Shown piece after piece: positions 36,054 to 48,073 of a stretch of 64,000 nucleotides of DNA. The notes under the pieces were generated by a model. That model was not told the DNA's origin, searched no databases, and saw only the letters and a list, made by a program, of their open reading frames with translations. Each line of letters opens with the position of its first letter. Positions within the stretch are counted from its first letter, which is position 1. Location of the stretch: the NCBI GenBank assembly GCA_021234155.1, contig JAJEKV010000028.1, forward strand, positions 10,496,134 to 10,560,133, in the 5' to 3' direction. Source of the DNA: Isoetes taiwanensis. Its lineage: Eukaryota > Streptophyta > Lycopodiopsida > Isoetales > Isoetaceae. The position numbers and the translations under genes are program-made.

Positions 36054-37739
36054 ATAGAGTATCTTCTATATGCTCCTAGAAAGTAAGCAAACAATATGCT
36101 AAACATAAGATAATCATTCATCATCCTATAAGATCAATGTCAGCTTGTTGTCTAACTTGCCACGGCTTCCCAAAAATGGAAAATCTGACATGCAAGCTGA
36201 TAAATCTATTCATATTAACTTACTGCATTCATGACTATAAGTGAGCAGGCAAAAGCCTTTAACTTGACACCTTAGAATTACAGTATTCATCCATTTGAAA
36301 ATAATCTTACTAAGTGCTTGGCAGAATAGCAAAAAACCACTCTCCAGTTAGAAGATCCAACTTGCCAACAAATGGCATAGTGGAGACTATTTAAAATCAC
36401 ATGATAGACAAAAGGTTAGGCTCACAATTCCAAATATAATAAGTAAGGAAATTCGAAAACATCGCACTTCCAGGTAAAAGACTATAATATTTTTTAAGGT
36501 CAATTTCACAATTGTATCTATGTACATTAGATTCCTAATTTCTAACCTGATATCCTTTTGAAATTGCCACTACACTGGATTTATTGAGGTTATAAAACCA
36601 ATGGCATAAATTTTAAGATTATGCAAACAGATAAAGTGGACTTGTTAAAGTGGACTTTTTTGGACTTGTTAAAAATCTTCAAGAACAACCTTGATAATTC
36701 CCAGCTGACACTGCCTTTATTGCATTTGAAGATGCCACCATTGGACTTAGAAAAGCATTCCTGTGCAACTCATTGGAAGTGACTCAGTGGCATAGATAAT
36801 GCCACTGAAAAACTTATTTGTTTAACATAATAGTGGCATAGATAATGCCACTGAAAAGCTTATTTATTTATCATAAAAGCAGGAATTAACTGTGGGCATT
36901 TATGATGAAGGCCAAGAATTCTAGGAAACTCTCCCATACATGTCTCAAACATGTTAAAACTAAAGATGAAGGTAAATCCCCCATAAGAATAGCATTTGAA
37001 TCATGCATTTGAGCAGTCAAAGCTATGCTGATATTCCCTAAAAGAATGCACCAGAAATAGTCCTTCCATTGGCAAATGGACACAAGTTCTTGAGCCACCT
37101 AAATATTCGATGACAAAAATGTGCCATGAGTTGACAATTTTTTTTTCCTTGGGCACATGAATACGCTGCTTACAAATCCCAAGAACAATACGATAATAAT
37201 GCGGTTTTGATTTTTCACAGAGACAACATCTACTGCGGCTTCAACAATTGAAAACTGGACGCTGCCATGCCATCTTGGGCCACTATGAAAACTGTCCTAT
37301 AGAATGCCTACAGGTTTGCCGGTTTGAACAGGACGACGGGCTCGATCAGCAACAGAGGCAACGAGGAGAATGACTTGGCCATGGCAAGGTTAAGCCAATC
37401 ATGAGGTATATCCAGGGTATGGTCCAGGATATACCTTGAATATCCCACATTCTCATCAGCCCTTAGAGGCGCCTCACATGTAAATTTTTAGGTATTCACA
37501 TGTAGTTCATCTGAGACGACCGGTTTGACGTCTGAGCCGTTTGTCCTCGAACTGTTGGAGCAGTTTACACCTGAGCGTCTCGAACAGCTTGACATCCGGT
37601 AAAAACTTGGCGGTGACATGATGTGAGGCGTCCCTTAGGGGCAACCCAAAAACCAAACCAGAATAACAATTAGGACAGTACCTAAAAAAGGCAAGTTTAG
37701 ACAATGCTGACCAAAACCGTTACATGCCGTTAGGCGCAC
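36054..37739. other. Gene-free AT-rich stretch upstream of the RNA-binding protein gene
   Basis: No gene is recognised. It contains a small tandem hairpin repeat at 36786-36875 and probably the distal promoter of the gene starting at 37875. Confidence 0.5.
36786..36875. repeat. Two tandem 46-bp units, each with a hairpin
   Basis: AGTGGCAT-AGATA-ATGCCACT occurs at 36786 and again at 36832, followed both times by GAAAA(A/G)CTTATTT. Confidence 0.9.
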
Positions 37740-37762
37740 AAGGGGCCCCTTCACTAGTGAAG
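37740..37762 (+). promoter_or_regulatory. Overlapping palindromes in the proximal promoter
   Basis: AAGGGGCCCCTT (37740-37751) overlaps CTTCACTAGTGAAG (37749-37762), about 115-135 bp upstream of the ATG. Both are perfect palindromes and could be dimeric transcription-factor sites; GGGCCC cores recall TCP sites. A pyrimidine-rich leader follows (37780-37840). Confidence 0.4.
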
Positions 37763-37874
37763 TTTAGACCTTCACTTTAACTTTCTTCCAATCGTTTTTT
37801 CCCCTTTTTTTTCCCCACCTACACTCTTCTTCAGGGCAGTCTATCGTTCTGACGGACTATAGGGAGGAGCAGCG

Positions 37875-40237
37875 ATGGCAGATTACGCAGCGGCTTGGGC
37901 CTACGGCACAGACCGGAGAGGGTCTGAACCCGCTCCTGCGGCAAAACGAGCTCGGGGTGATTATATTTCCTTTCCTTTGCCCTTTTCCATGCTCTCTTGG
38001 TTTTATTCTGTTCTAGTATTCTTAATAACGCTACCCTTCTCATTCTGCAAAATCCCAGTTTTGGGTTATTACGAGATCGTTATCATTTTGGTCTTCTTCT
38101 TACCTTTAGCTACCCTGAATGGGGTATGTTTTTGATCTGCGCTGTTGTTTCCAAATATTGGGTCTTTAAGGATCAATGCGTTTTTTTTTTAACGATCCGT
38201 AGCAACTTGCTACCTTTCTCTCCTAATTTTCTGAACCTCAATTGGGTTTTCAGACATTATGGGGAATTGACTAGCTTTGTGGCCCTTTATGTTACATGAT
38301 GCCTCAGGGTTACCTTTTGGCAAGACTTGCAGCCCTTATATTGTTTCGCTAAATTCAGATGCTACAGAGCTGCTTCAGGATGGAAGCAGCTTATTCCTTT
38401 TCTTTTGCCTTATTTCCTTATTATATCATAGCATTGGGATTTCACGCGTCCAATGGTGTTATAAAAGTGGCACTTTGCTATATGGAACCATCTCTTGTAG
38501 TGTTGGTCCTTATACACGGCTTTTATCACATTTCATGGAACCATTTTTATCAAACCATATTTTGGAATGAGGATCTTTTGTTGCAACTCAAAGTGCTGCA
38601 ATTCATGCTGATGCCCAGATTTTATCACCATCTGTTCCATTCTTGGATCTTAGCAATGGCTTGTATAGTAGCCATTGCATAACTATTTTCCTAATTTTAA
38701 GACGTCGATCTTTACGTTAAATGGAGGCATGGTGCAGTCTGCACAAGCTGAAAACGTGTCCTTATGACTGTGTAGAGGATATCCCAACGACGCAGACAGC
38801 CTATACAGGCACAAGGACAGGCGTGGGCCGGGATGAATATGATCCCCGAGGAGACAGGGCTTATGGTGAACATGCTGCTGCCATGGGATGGAGAGAATCA
38901 GATCTCTATGCGGCTCGTTCGGACCTCATGAGAAATGGGGTAAATTTTCGGAGCTTTCTTTTTTGGAACGATCTAGATTTTAAAGGGGGTTAATGCAGCG
39001 GATATTTATATGTATGGTGCATTAGCTACATAATTGTGAATGGGAGGAAATTTGCATGTTTCATAATATTGAACTTATGGGGAGCATTTGCCAGTCATCG
39101 GTTTATTGGTGACTGTGAACGATATTTTGTTTCTTTCCAGAAATCCGGATTAAATTACACTAGTGGTGTCACTGATGACATTCTTGGGGATTATACAATA
39201 TTACTGGAACATGCTCCAAGGATCTTATTTGTTAACTAAGTGACAGTTGTAAATTTCATAATCTGACGGGCTTAGATGTGTGTTATATTTATCTTACATG
39301 ATATTTTGTGCATTTTCATGGCAGCTTGCTTATGGAACAGGCCTATCATCATCAGATCTGGCATTTGCAACCAGTGCAGGTTTAGGATTGGGCGACCTTG
39401 GTGGGCTTACTAGTGCTCTTGGAGGAGGACTTGCAGGGGGGCTTGCTGGGGGTCTTGCAGGTGGTCTTGGGATGCTTAGTGCTGGCGCCTTAGATGCATT
39501 AAATGATCCAAACCTTTTAGCGCAAGGAGCACGCATGGTAGGTCTTGATGTAGGCCTTGCAGGAAGAGCTGCCGCTTTGGGTTTGAATGGGTCTGCACGA
39601 GAACAAGAAGGGATCCGAGATATGCTTCCGCCTGATGCAGTTTCTACTCTTTTTGTGGAGGGAATACCAATGGATTGTACTCGAAGAGAAGCAGCTCGTA
39701 TGCACTAATTCCATCATATTGACTTTAAATATGCTCGGTATTGCGATCTCTGATATTTGGCTTGCAGATGTTTTTCGTCCATTTATTGGCTTTAAAGAGG
39801 TCCGAGTTGTTCACAAAGAGGGAAAACGAGGGGTAATGACTTGAGACTCTGCCTATAAGTGTGTTTCAATCTCCTTGGAGGGCTTGGTCTAAGGTCTGCC
39901 TGTTTAACATTAGCTTTTCCATGCTTTATAATTGCAGTCAAATGACAAACTAGTTCTATGCTTTGTTGAGTTTGCTGATGCAAGATGTGCAGCCACTGCA
40001 TTGGAAGCCCTACAAGGCAAGAATTCTGTACTTCAATGCAAGACATATCTTATGTCTAAAAAGACATCAACAAGTATTTTGTTTTATGCAGGGTACAAGT
40101 TCGACGAGAATGATAGGGATTCTCCCACGCTTAACTTGTCTTTTGCGCGGCACCCTGGCCCACGGGGTGGAGGAGGCCGGGATGATTATCGGGGACGTAG
40201 TCGCCATGATGATGATTATGCAAGAAGTCGTCGTTGA
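37875..40237 (+). CDS. RNA-binding protein of the NSR/RBP1 (nuclear speckle) type, one RRM
   Basis: NSR/RBP1 proteins bind RNA in nuclear speckles and modulate alternative splicing, partly through lncRNAs. Six exons read in phase: 37875-37956, 38776-38939, 39325-39697, 39768-39832, 39938-40016 and 40092-40237, giving 302 aa. The N-terminus MADYAAAWAYG and the KRAR patch fit the family. Residues 112-135 form a Gly/Leu/Ala run (GGGLAGGLAGGLAGGLG). The RRM spans about 189-276, with RNP2-like TLFVEGIP, the signature CTRREAAH-VFRPFIGFKEVR, RNP1-like LVLCFVEF and ALQGYKFDENDRDS. An RGG/RS tail ends the protein. Intron 5 (40017-40091) starts with GC (AAG|GCAAGA), and only this reading restores the conserved LQGYKF. 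The Gly-rich segment is longer than in relatives I know. Confidence 0.9.
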
Positions 40238-41034
40238 TACAAACTTTGGATTAGGTGAGATGGTTGTTCAACGTTGGCAATGCGTTTAATGGTTGCTGAG
40301 AATTACTATGCACTTATTTCGTGTTGAAGATAATAGCTATCTTTGTGCAGATGCATTCTATTCTTCTTGTACTATCATGTTTATTATTACTCTGGACGAG
40401 TTTTCCATGTTCATTTTTGACAGAGCACAAAATTAATAAGGTACTATAGCGTGACTTCCATGGAGTCGTTTTCAGATGAGCAAATGTGAATGGCTTTTGT
40501 ACATGGTTATGCATGTATATGTATATTCAACTCAAATTTTCATTTTTGGCAGACCACAAAATGTAATAAGCTGTTTCAAGCAATATCTCCGGGACAATTC
40601 ACCTGGTTGGAAAGTTTAGAAGTCCATTCTCTCAGTATCACCAACCATAACCTTGCCACTCACATCGTTCCACTGATATAATTAAAGCCAGTGGTCTCTT
40701 TTGTGCATTATTCTACCATCCCCAACCTGTTCAACTTTGGCCATATAATTATTTTTGACCTGGTTTGCTTTTGTGAATTTTGTTTCCTGTCCATGTTTTT
40801 ATTTTCTGAGTTGGTCTGGTCTTTTGAATTACGCCTACTGATGGCAACTATTTTCACAGGGTGGCGCATGTAGTTTATAGGTTTTGATTTGTTCTTTTAC
40901 AACTTTACAGGAGGCTTTGTATGCCATGGCGCATGTAGTTTATAGGGTTTGATTCGTTCTTTTACAACTTTACAGGAGGTTTTGTATGCCATGGTATTGT
41001 TGGAGTGTGCTAATAACGTAATTCACATGTCAAA
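40238..41034. other. 3' flank of the RNA-binding protein gene, with a 66-bp tandem repeat
   Basis: This is probable 3' UTR and beyond. A unit of about 66 bp (GGCGCATGTAGTTTATAGG...) occurs twice at 40862-40994. No further gene is seen. Confidence 0.6.
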
Positions 41035-41150
41035 TGACTTGAATAGAATAGAATAGAATAGAATAGGCTTTTATCAGGAGGCTAATTGGCCTATGGGACC
41101 AAAAAAAGAGAGCGGCCTATGGGACCAAAAAAAGAGAGCGTATTGTTGCG
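41035..41150 (-). mobile_element. Short LINE 3' end with (TATTC)n tail
   Basis: Read on the minus strand, GGTCCCATAGGCCAATTAGC is followed by a (TATTC)n tail at 41066-41041. The same end, with GGTCCCATAGGCCGATTGG and a (CTATT)n tail, closes the LINE at 51.8 kb. A 26-bp unit is duplicated at 41088-41113 and 41114-41139. It is a severely 5'-truncated copy of the same family. Confidence 0.7.
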
Positions 41151-41190
41151 TCCTGAAAAGAAACAAAAAATTTAGAGTTAATATAAGCCC

Positions 41191-41265
41191 AAGACAATCA
41201 AAATTGGAAAACCTCCTTTCCAAATGATACAATCAAAATTGGAAAACCTCCTTTCCAAAATGATG
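41191..41265. repeat. 36-bp tandem duplication
   Basis: CAATCAAAATTGGAAAACCT followed by CCTTTCCAAATGAT occurs twice in tandem. Confidence 0.9.
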
Positions 41266-44074
41266 TTGTGCCATTATGCTATGATGGCATTGCAAGTTAT
41301 GCATCATTGCTTAATAAATATAGTTTTATTAAGCTTCCAGTCTACACACGAGGACAAGGATATGGAACTTCAGAGACGATAAAGAGGAGGAAGCTAGTAT
41401 AAGAGTCAGGCCACATGAAGATGACGACATGGTATAGTTCATGTCGACATGAATTCATGTTGCGAATTGTTTGAGTCACATACTCATGTAAAAAAAATGC
41501 GGCCATGTCATTCCAGGAAAAGGGAACGTCCAAGTTTTGAATGGTCGATGTGCTCTAAAATCCAGCTATGTGTTCAAATCCAAGTATTCATATCAACCAG
41601 AACCCGTCCAACCGAGGAGTGAAGCTGGTGGAAAGGATTCATGTTGACATTAAGCCCTCAATGTCAAAACGTTTCATGTGGCCTCGGGTAAAAGATGCTA
41701 TGACGTCTAATCTATCATGTTGACATCTTCATGTGACCCATCTCTAATGACATTCAATCAAATACATGTTATGGGTTTATAATTCTGTTATGTACATGTG
41801 TTGCATTGTCTTCTTTCGAAGCCATATCCAACAAGATTATCATAAGTATTGTCAATTTTGTTGGAATATGAGCTTTGATTGTCTAAATATATGTGTTACA
41901 AGAGAATCATCCATAAACAAAATGAAGGAAAAGTGCAATGATGATGATGTTCAGATTTTGCATCATGGAAATGGTGCTTTAGCAAATGGTATTCCCAACT
42001 ATGTGGTCACCAACATCAATATATGCCTTTATTCTTGTGCTATTAAAGACGTGCACGTATCATGTGGAGAATTTGCTTATGCTAAACTGGTAAACCCTGG
42101 TGTTTTGAAGGGGTGACTACAAAGACTTCAAATCTCCCCTATCATTTTCAATATGCGAACTCCTATCGGTATGATCTCGGAGCCAAGTCTTCTACTACAT
42201 GTATTGGAGTTCCTTTCTAGAATAATTAGAATACCTTTTCCTTTTTATCCGTGTGTTGCACACTATTTAGTCTTACTTTATTTTGATCTCTTTGGTATGC
42301 ATCTCTGGCACCGTTTAGATTATATTTAGGTTGTTGGTATTCGATATAAATATGTATTAATAGAAACTAGTATCCACCACACTAAACCATAGACAATGAA
42401 ACTACTATACTTAAATTGTAAGTTTTAAAATTGCATTAGGTATCACCAAGCTACACAATCTTCTTTTTGGGTTTTCCCTTCAAGACAAATTTAGTCCAGA
42501 AGAACAAATCCACAAAGTAGACTCTAAGTACTCTAAGTTCAGTAATATGGTGAGGCATGTAATCTTTAGCTGGTCGATAGATATAGAAGAGCCCTAGACC
42601 TATATGTCTAAGAAGATATAAACTATATTTTGAACTTCTATCATATGTTTCATCAATCATGAATTGAAAAAGAATGTTATCTTGCTTTAAAATATGGCAA
42701 GCCTAAGTACAAACCAGAAATAGTCCATGCCTGTTTTAAATAAAATCTTGTACATGGTGTGTTATTTTAACATGAAATTCAAGATCTATGTTGCCAAGGA
42801 AGGGTCGCATTCATAAAAAATATTGCCTATCATAAAGGATGAGTTTTTTGTACTATTACCCTAACTAAACTCCAATTTTGGGTAGTGGCAACTACTTGTA
42901 ATATAAAGAATGCATGGTTATTCACCATATTTAAGTTGATAAAATTCTTTATTATGTAGATATAAGTGGAATGTATGGAGTGCGTAATTTATTGCCCTTA
43001 GAAAGCTTATATATGGGTTTAATTAAACCATTTTAGTTCTATTTTTGTCCTGAATTTTGTACCAAATTTTCTTCAGTGAAAATTGAGATCAGCATGACTT
43101 ATGGAGACCTCAAAAAATTATTGGATTATAGCTCTTAGAATTGACAACTTATGGCCGCAAAGTTTTACATCAAAACTTGTTATAATAAAGGAGAAATAAT
43201 TCACAACCTCAAATAACTTTTTTGAGCTAAATATGGTTTGATGGCTTCATATAATGCCATCTAATAGGAGCGAAACAAGAAAACATGTAAATCGACATGT
43301 TCTATCATAAAACGTCAATTACTTTCAATTTTAGAAATGTTTGGACCCTTTATGCTAGAAAGTTTAGGGAATGCAGTTCTAGCCTGACATAAAAACTGCT
43401 AAATTCTATGAGGTTTGGGCAATCACCACAACATATCAATAAATCTATTGGTCATAAAATTCTCCATGGCCATAAGGAATCGAGTGAAGATTCCAAAAGT
43501 AGTGGTATCTTGTGCACGTAGTGGCAGAGGGTATGTTGGACCAATTCTGGGGGATGAACCCAGTATAGTTCCAGTAACGACTCTAGTGTTAAAGAATCGA
43601 GTCATAATATTTTATATTTCAAAACCTTGGTGGAACCCATATTCATATTCAAAACCTTAGGTGCCCCCAATTATAAATAATAATAATAAAAAAAAATGTG
43701 CCCAAAGGCCCCAATATACGATTTGGGCCACAGGATCAACGGATTTGACGACTAAGGTAGTTCAGAGTGCACTTTATTTAGAATATATGAAAATAATTGT
43801 AAATTATGATTGTTTAAATAAGCTCTCCAACAATGTGAATCACCATATAGCTAGTGCAAAATGCGTCTTTATGTTGTGAAGCACAAACAACAACATTTTA
43901 TTGCGAGAGACTACAAGTTTTCCTTAAGGTTGAGGCAAAACTAAGTTTTGCAGTAAATCAAGGGTGCTTGAATGCCCAATAGATGCATTTAAACGGTTAG
44001 CTACACCAAGAATGCTTGGATGCAAATGGTAAACCAATAGTATTTGTGACAGCATTTACAGAGAAAGCTGCCGA
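41266..44074. other. Gene-free AT-rich stretch
   Basis: I recognise no gene. A 116-codon open frame at 41766-42116 shows no family motif. Decayed upstream parts (for example Rep) of the element at 44.3 kb could lie here but are not detectable by eye. Confidence 0.4.
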
Positions 44075-44317
44075 TCACATAAATGGAATGACACTCCACT
44101 TGACATTCTGAATTCGTCCAACTACTACAAGATCCCACAAAATGTGCTCCATAAACCCGCAAGCACTACAAAGATTGTGGAATGGTCGTGACTCTGAGTC
44201 AATTAATCTTTTATCATAGATGAGATTTCTATGGTCGGCACCGTTTTCTTTGATAGTGTCGACAATATTTCCAACAGGTACAATCATTCTAATTATCGAA
44301 TTCATCTCAAAGTACAT
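44075..44317 (-). pseudogene. Endonuclease (EEP-like) fragment
   Basis: The minus-strand reading NIVDTIKENGADHRNLIYDK is followed by SESRPFHNLCSACGF and VVGRIQNVKW. This resembles the part of transposon EEP endonucleases around the G(N)...LCxxCGxxILNGR region. No catalytic motif is preserved here. It lies head-to-head with a helicase remnant and may be an inverted piece of the same element or another LINE. Confidence 0.4.
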
Positions 44318-44335
44318 TAACTAAACTTCGACACC

Positions 44336-46090
44336 ACTTTCTACAGTATAAAGTCAACATACAATATTCCATTCGGTGGTATTGGCATCATAGTCCTTGG
44401 TGATCTGTACCAGTTACCTCCAATGTCCGACAAAATGGTTTTCTACAACCTAGAAGAAAAGGATATAAGGAAAACAAGCTCGATAACAGTGCCATCAGTG
44501 TATCATTCGTAGAAAAGCAATTTCAAATCCCATGAACTATCTGAACTGAACATGCAATGCAATGACCTTCCATTTGTCGAGACACTATCTGGCATCAGAA
44601 ATGCAGCACAAATTGAGAATGACATTCAATTTCTAAATGCCACTTGTTTCAAACAGCCATCAGAAGATTTCAAGATACCATATCTTTTTTATACAATTAA
44701 AAACTTGACAAACAGAATGCACAGATACTATCCAGTACAAATTGCGCTATGGCAAAGTATTTACCAACTCTAAAAAAAAGTTTAACCCACACACAAAACA
44801 CAAGAAACACGACCATAATGTTTGTGTGCAGATATTTGACAGAATGCTCGACATTCCAATCTTTCTTTAAACAAATAATTCTCATCAAAGAGGATGCCCC
44901 AGATAATATCATTGCCTACGAATGCAAAATAAAACATATGGACTCCATCTTGAACTGAACTTAAAGCTCGATATGGTAGTTGATCTAACTTCAAATATTA
45001 ATGTGCTAAATGGGCTTGCAAATGGCGCATATAGTATACTCAAATAACATACAAACTTAATGGAGAAAGAACTTCTATGAATATTGTTTCCAAAGACAAG
45101 AACAATTGTTGAAGCTCGAGAATGACTCAAACACTTCTGAACAACAATAACAGACCCCTATATGGACACCTATAGAAAGATCTCAAAGTCTATCTCAAGT
45201 CACAGCAATGCAACACACAAAATAATGTGAAAACAATTTTCCATTCAATCTGCAATGGCAGGGACATTCATAGGGCACAAGGCACAACACTATATCAACT
45301 GGTAATTTATCCACGTGGTATGTCAATATACGGAATGCTCTACATAGCACAGTCTAGAGTCAAATCTAGTGGTCAACTATACATACTCGAAAACATTTTC
45401 AACAAAGACATCAAAGTAGACCCCGCTATAGCAGAAAAGATGGAACGATTATACCGACAATCCCCTGGATCATAACAATGCCAAATCTATGAAATCTGAA
45501 ATCATATTAAACTCCTCTTCTGTTGTAGCCTACGTAGAAGATATCTTTGCAGACAAGCAATCATAGCAATGCTATTATATACATACAAGAAATACAAGTC
45601 GTACAAGACCACCTATTAGAACGACTATATTACTCATGCGTACATAACATGAGCAGCCCCCGAGTTGCAACCATATATAACAAATACCTTTTTGCAATTA
45701 GACACCATACCCAACTCTCTATAGACAACACAATAGCAATCCAAGTACATTTCATGCACAAAGCACAAACCATGAATTTTACGTCTCTAACATCTACAGG
45801 CCTGCAAACTCACCTGCCCAAATTTTTTCCTTACATGATTATTGCATACTTTGCATCCAAACATTGCAACAATACTAACTTGAGACTTCAACATTGGTGT
45901 ACTAAAAAAGACGATCCTATCGCTGTCCTTACATGATACCTTTACTGGATTCAACCAACAAGTACACAAGCCAACTCGGCACAATGCGCTACTGGATCAT
46001 ATATGGACCAACTTTTCAATCACAATGTGTAACATCGCACCTTGCTATTGGAGTGATTACGGAAGAGTCTTCATGACAATGAATTAGGAA
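44336..46090 (+). pseudogene. Helentron-like PIF1 helicase plus EEP endonuclease, decayed
   Basis: The plus strand reads a PIF1-family helicase followed by an endonuclease, the order seen in Helentron/Helitron2 proteins. Helicase blocks are IPFGGIGIIVLGDLYQLPPM (44365 on, motif II-like GDLYQLPP), ETLSGIRNAAQIENDIQFLN (44580 on), IHRAQGTTLYQLV (45250 on) and MLYIAQSRVKSSGQLYILEN (45334 on, motif VI-like SRV). After the helicase end (VDPAIAEKMERL), 45547 onwards reads NAIIYIQEIQVVQDHLLERL, an EEP N-terminus with the metal-binding Glu, and then GVAT-like and RHNALLDHIWTNF (about 45978-46015) and APCYWSD (46040 on), the C-terminal DH/SD region. Frames change several times. Helicase motif I and any Rep domain are missing. 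The whole is clearly dead. Confidence 0.72.
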
Positions 46091-46649
46091 AGGCTCACAA
46101 GATTAGATAACTTAAACAAAAACATCTTATGTAATTAACTGTAACATTCAATGTTCTTCATCCACAACACAACTACCCTAAGAAGAAGGTACAGTCACGA
46201 ATGACTACAATACATTCTTTGTTGTTGCAGATGAAAAATATACAATGCCAAACAATATTATTTTTTCTATTGTAACGTGTATGCCATGTCAAGGAGCCAT
46301 GTACCATCTGTATTTTTTGATAGTTTGGTGTTCCTCAGTAGAATACTCTTGAATTGATGAAGTACTTGTTTGTGAATATATAAGTTCAACATTATTGTAA
46401 AGGATCTACAATGTGATGATTAAAATTCATCAATTGTTTATTCCATTTCACATCTGGAAATTAAAGTTGAAGCTAGTAAAACTTCGTTTTTTTGCTAGTC
46501 ATGTTAACTGTGACCACGTTTTGGACTCAAAAAAGTGAAGCCAATTGCTGTTTTGCTACACTCAAGAAACAAGTAATTTCTGTACTAGCTGAACAACTCC
46601 CCTGTATTCTATTCATTTGTTGTTCCCCGTCAGAAATTATTGAGCCAGT
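46091..46649. other. Gene-free stretch
   Basis: No gene or repeat is recognised. The 3' end of the Helentron-like element may lie here. Confidence 0.4.
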
Positions 46650-48073
46650 TCGAATTTGGTGTTCCAAGTGAATGGGCGCAGGCTATAAGCAAACTGTATG
46701 AATCAGTCCGTTGAAGGGTTGTTACACCATCTGGCATGTCTGATTTAATCATCAGTGATGTAGCAGTGAAACAAGGCTGCTCATTTTCTCCCAATTTGTT
46801 CAGGCTATATACTTATCGATTACCTGGAGGATTTTCTCAGGCAATGTGGCTGTCACTTCCCATGTATCTTTCATGAGCTGGTAATCCTTCTACTATATGC
46901 TGATGATTTACTTTTATGTTCCCACACAGTGAAGGATTTGCAAAGGCAGCTTGATGTGCTATATGAATTCTGTTCACAATTTGGGCTTTGGTATGGGCCA
47001 AGGACTTGGGCTTTGGTATAACAGTCTGCTGCTTTGCTTTACCAAGGAAAAGTAATTGAAAATGCTTAATCCTACAAATATTTGGGACATGAAGTGTTCG
47101 TTGGGCGAAAGCCTTGGACAAAAAGTGTGGATCTCATAATTGCAACAGACCTGAAAGCATTTTATGCAATGTCCAACATATGCTGTCATGCTCACATTAC
47201 CTACTGGCCACTCCAGAAGAAACTTTTTGAGGCACTGGTAATGCCAATTCTTCTGTATACTTGGGAAATCTAAGAGCCATCATTATGTCGGCCTAAATGG
47301 AATGAGATTAAACAACCTAACTGCACATGGCTTTGAAGGTAAAAAGAGCAGTCCCATACAAGTTATTGTTGTATGACAGCGCATTGGAAATCCAAGGTAT
47401 GAGCAACACTCTGTGATACCTTGATCAGAAGAAACAAGTGGATGAAGATTTCCTTGTATAGCTTGCCCTTAACACTGCGGCGCAGCTTGATGTGGATGGC
47501 AGAAACTGCTTGTATAAAGATTTGCAAGGCTGGTTTGCTCAGTTGAGCCTCACTGTCTATACCAAGGAGTTCAAAGCACGCGCCTTTTTGGCACACTGTG
47601 CATCCCCTAAAAAGAAGCTCCAATACTATATTATAGACTTCAATCCAAGGCGTGACCATGTCATTCAGCCATACTTGAATCTTCATTGCATGTTTCCTAG
47701 GCAGTTCAGAGCGATTGTGTGCACTCGCATGAGTTTCCACTTAATGATCGAATGAGGGAGATGGTTGGATATTGATGAGAACCAAAGGATCTGTGCTTGC
47801 AATAAAGGTGTCGAAATTGAGAAGCATGCCATTTACTTCTGTCATAAGCATATCATGCCAAGTACTCCATGATTGACTGGGGTATGTCCATGAATAGGTT
47901 GTTCTAACACCGTCCAATGCTTCCACACTTAGGGAATTATCTTCGAGAGCTTCTAGATAACGTTGAGCACCATTAGCGTCTGAACGATATTTTCCATAAT
48001 GCTTCTTTATTTTACTGGATAGCCTAGGGGCTCCAGTGGACGTAATAAACTTTATTATTATTATTAGTATTAT
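46650..48073 (+). mobile_element. LINE fragment B (RT remnant)
   Basis: RT pieces are readable across frames: ISDVAVKQGCSFSPNLF (46755 on), ILLLYADDLLLCS (46885 on, catalytic YADD) and then a decayed thumb region to about 47750. The 3' end, GGCTCCAGTGGACGTAATAAA, is followed by a (TTA)n tail at 48050-48073. Stops and frameshifts are frequent and the endonuclease is absent. Confidence 0.75.

Noticed and set aside
41766-42116. 116-codon plus-strand frame
   Set aside because: No recognisable domain and typical AT-rich composition. Kept only as a mention in the spacer.
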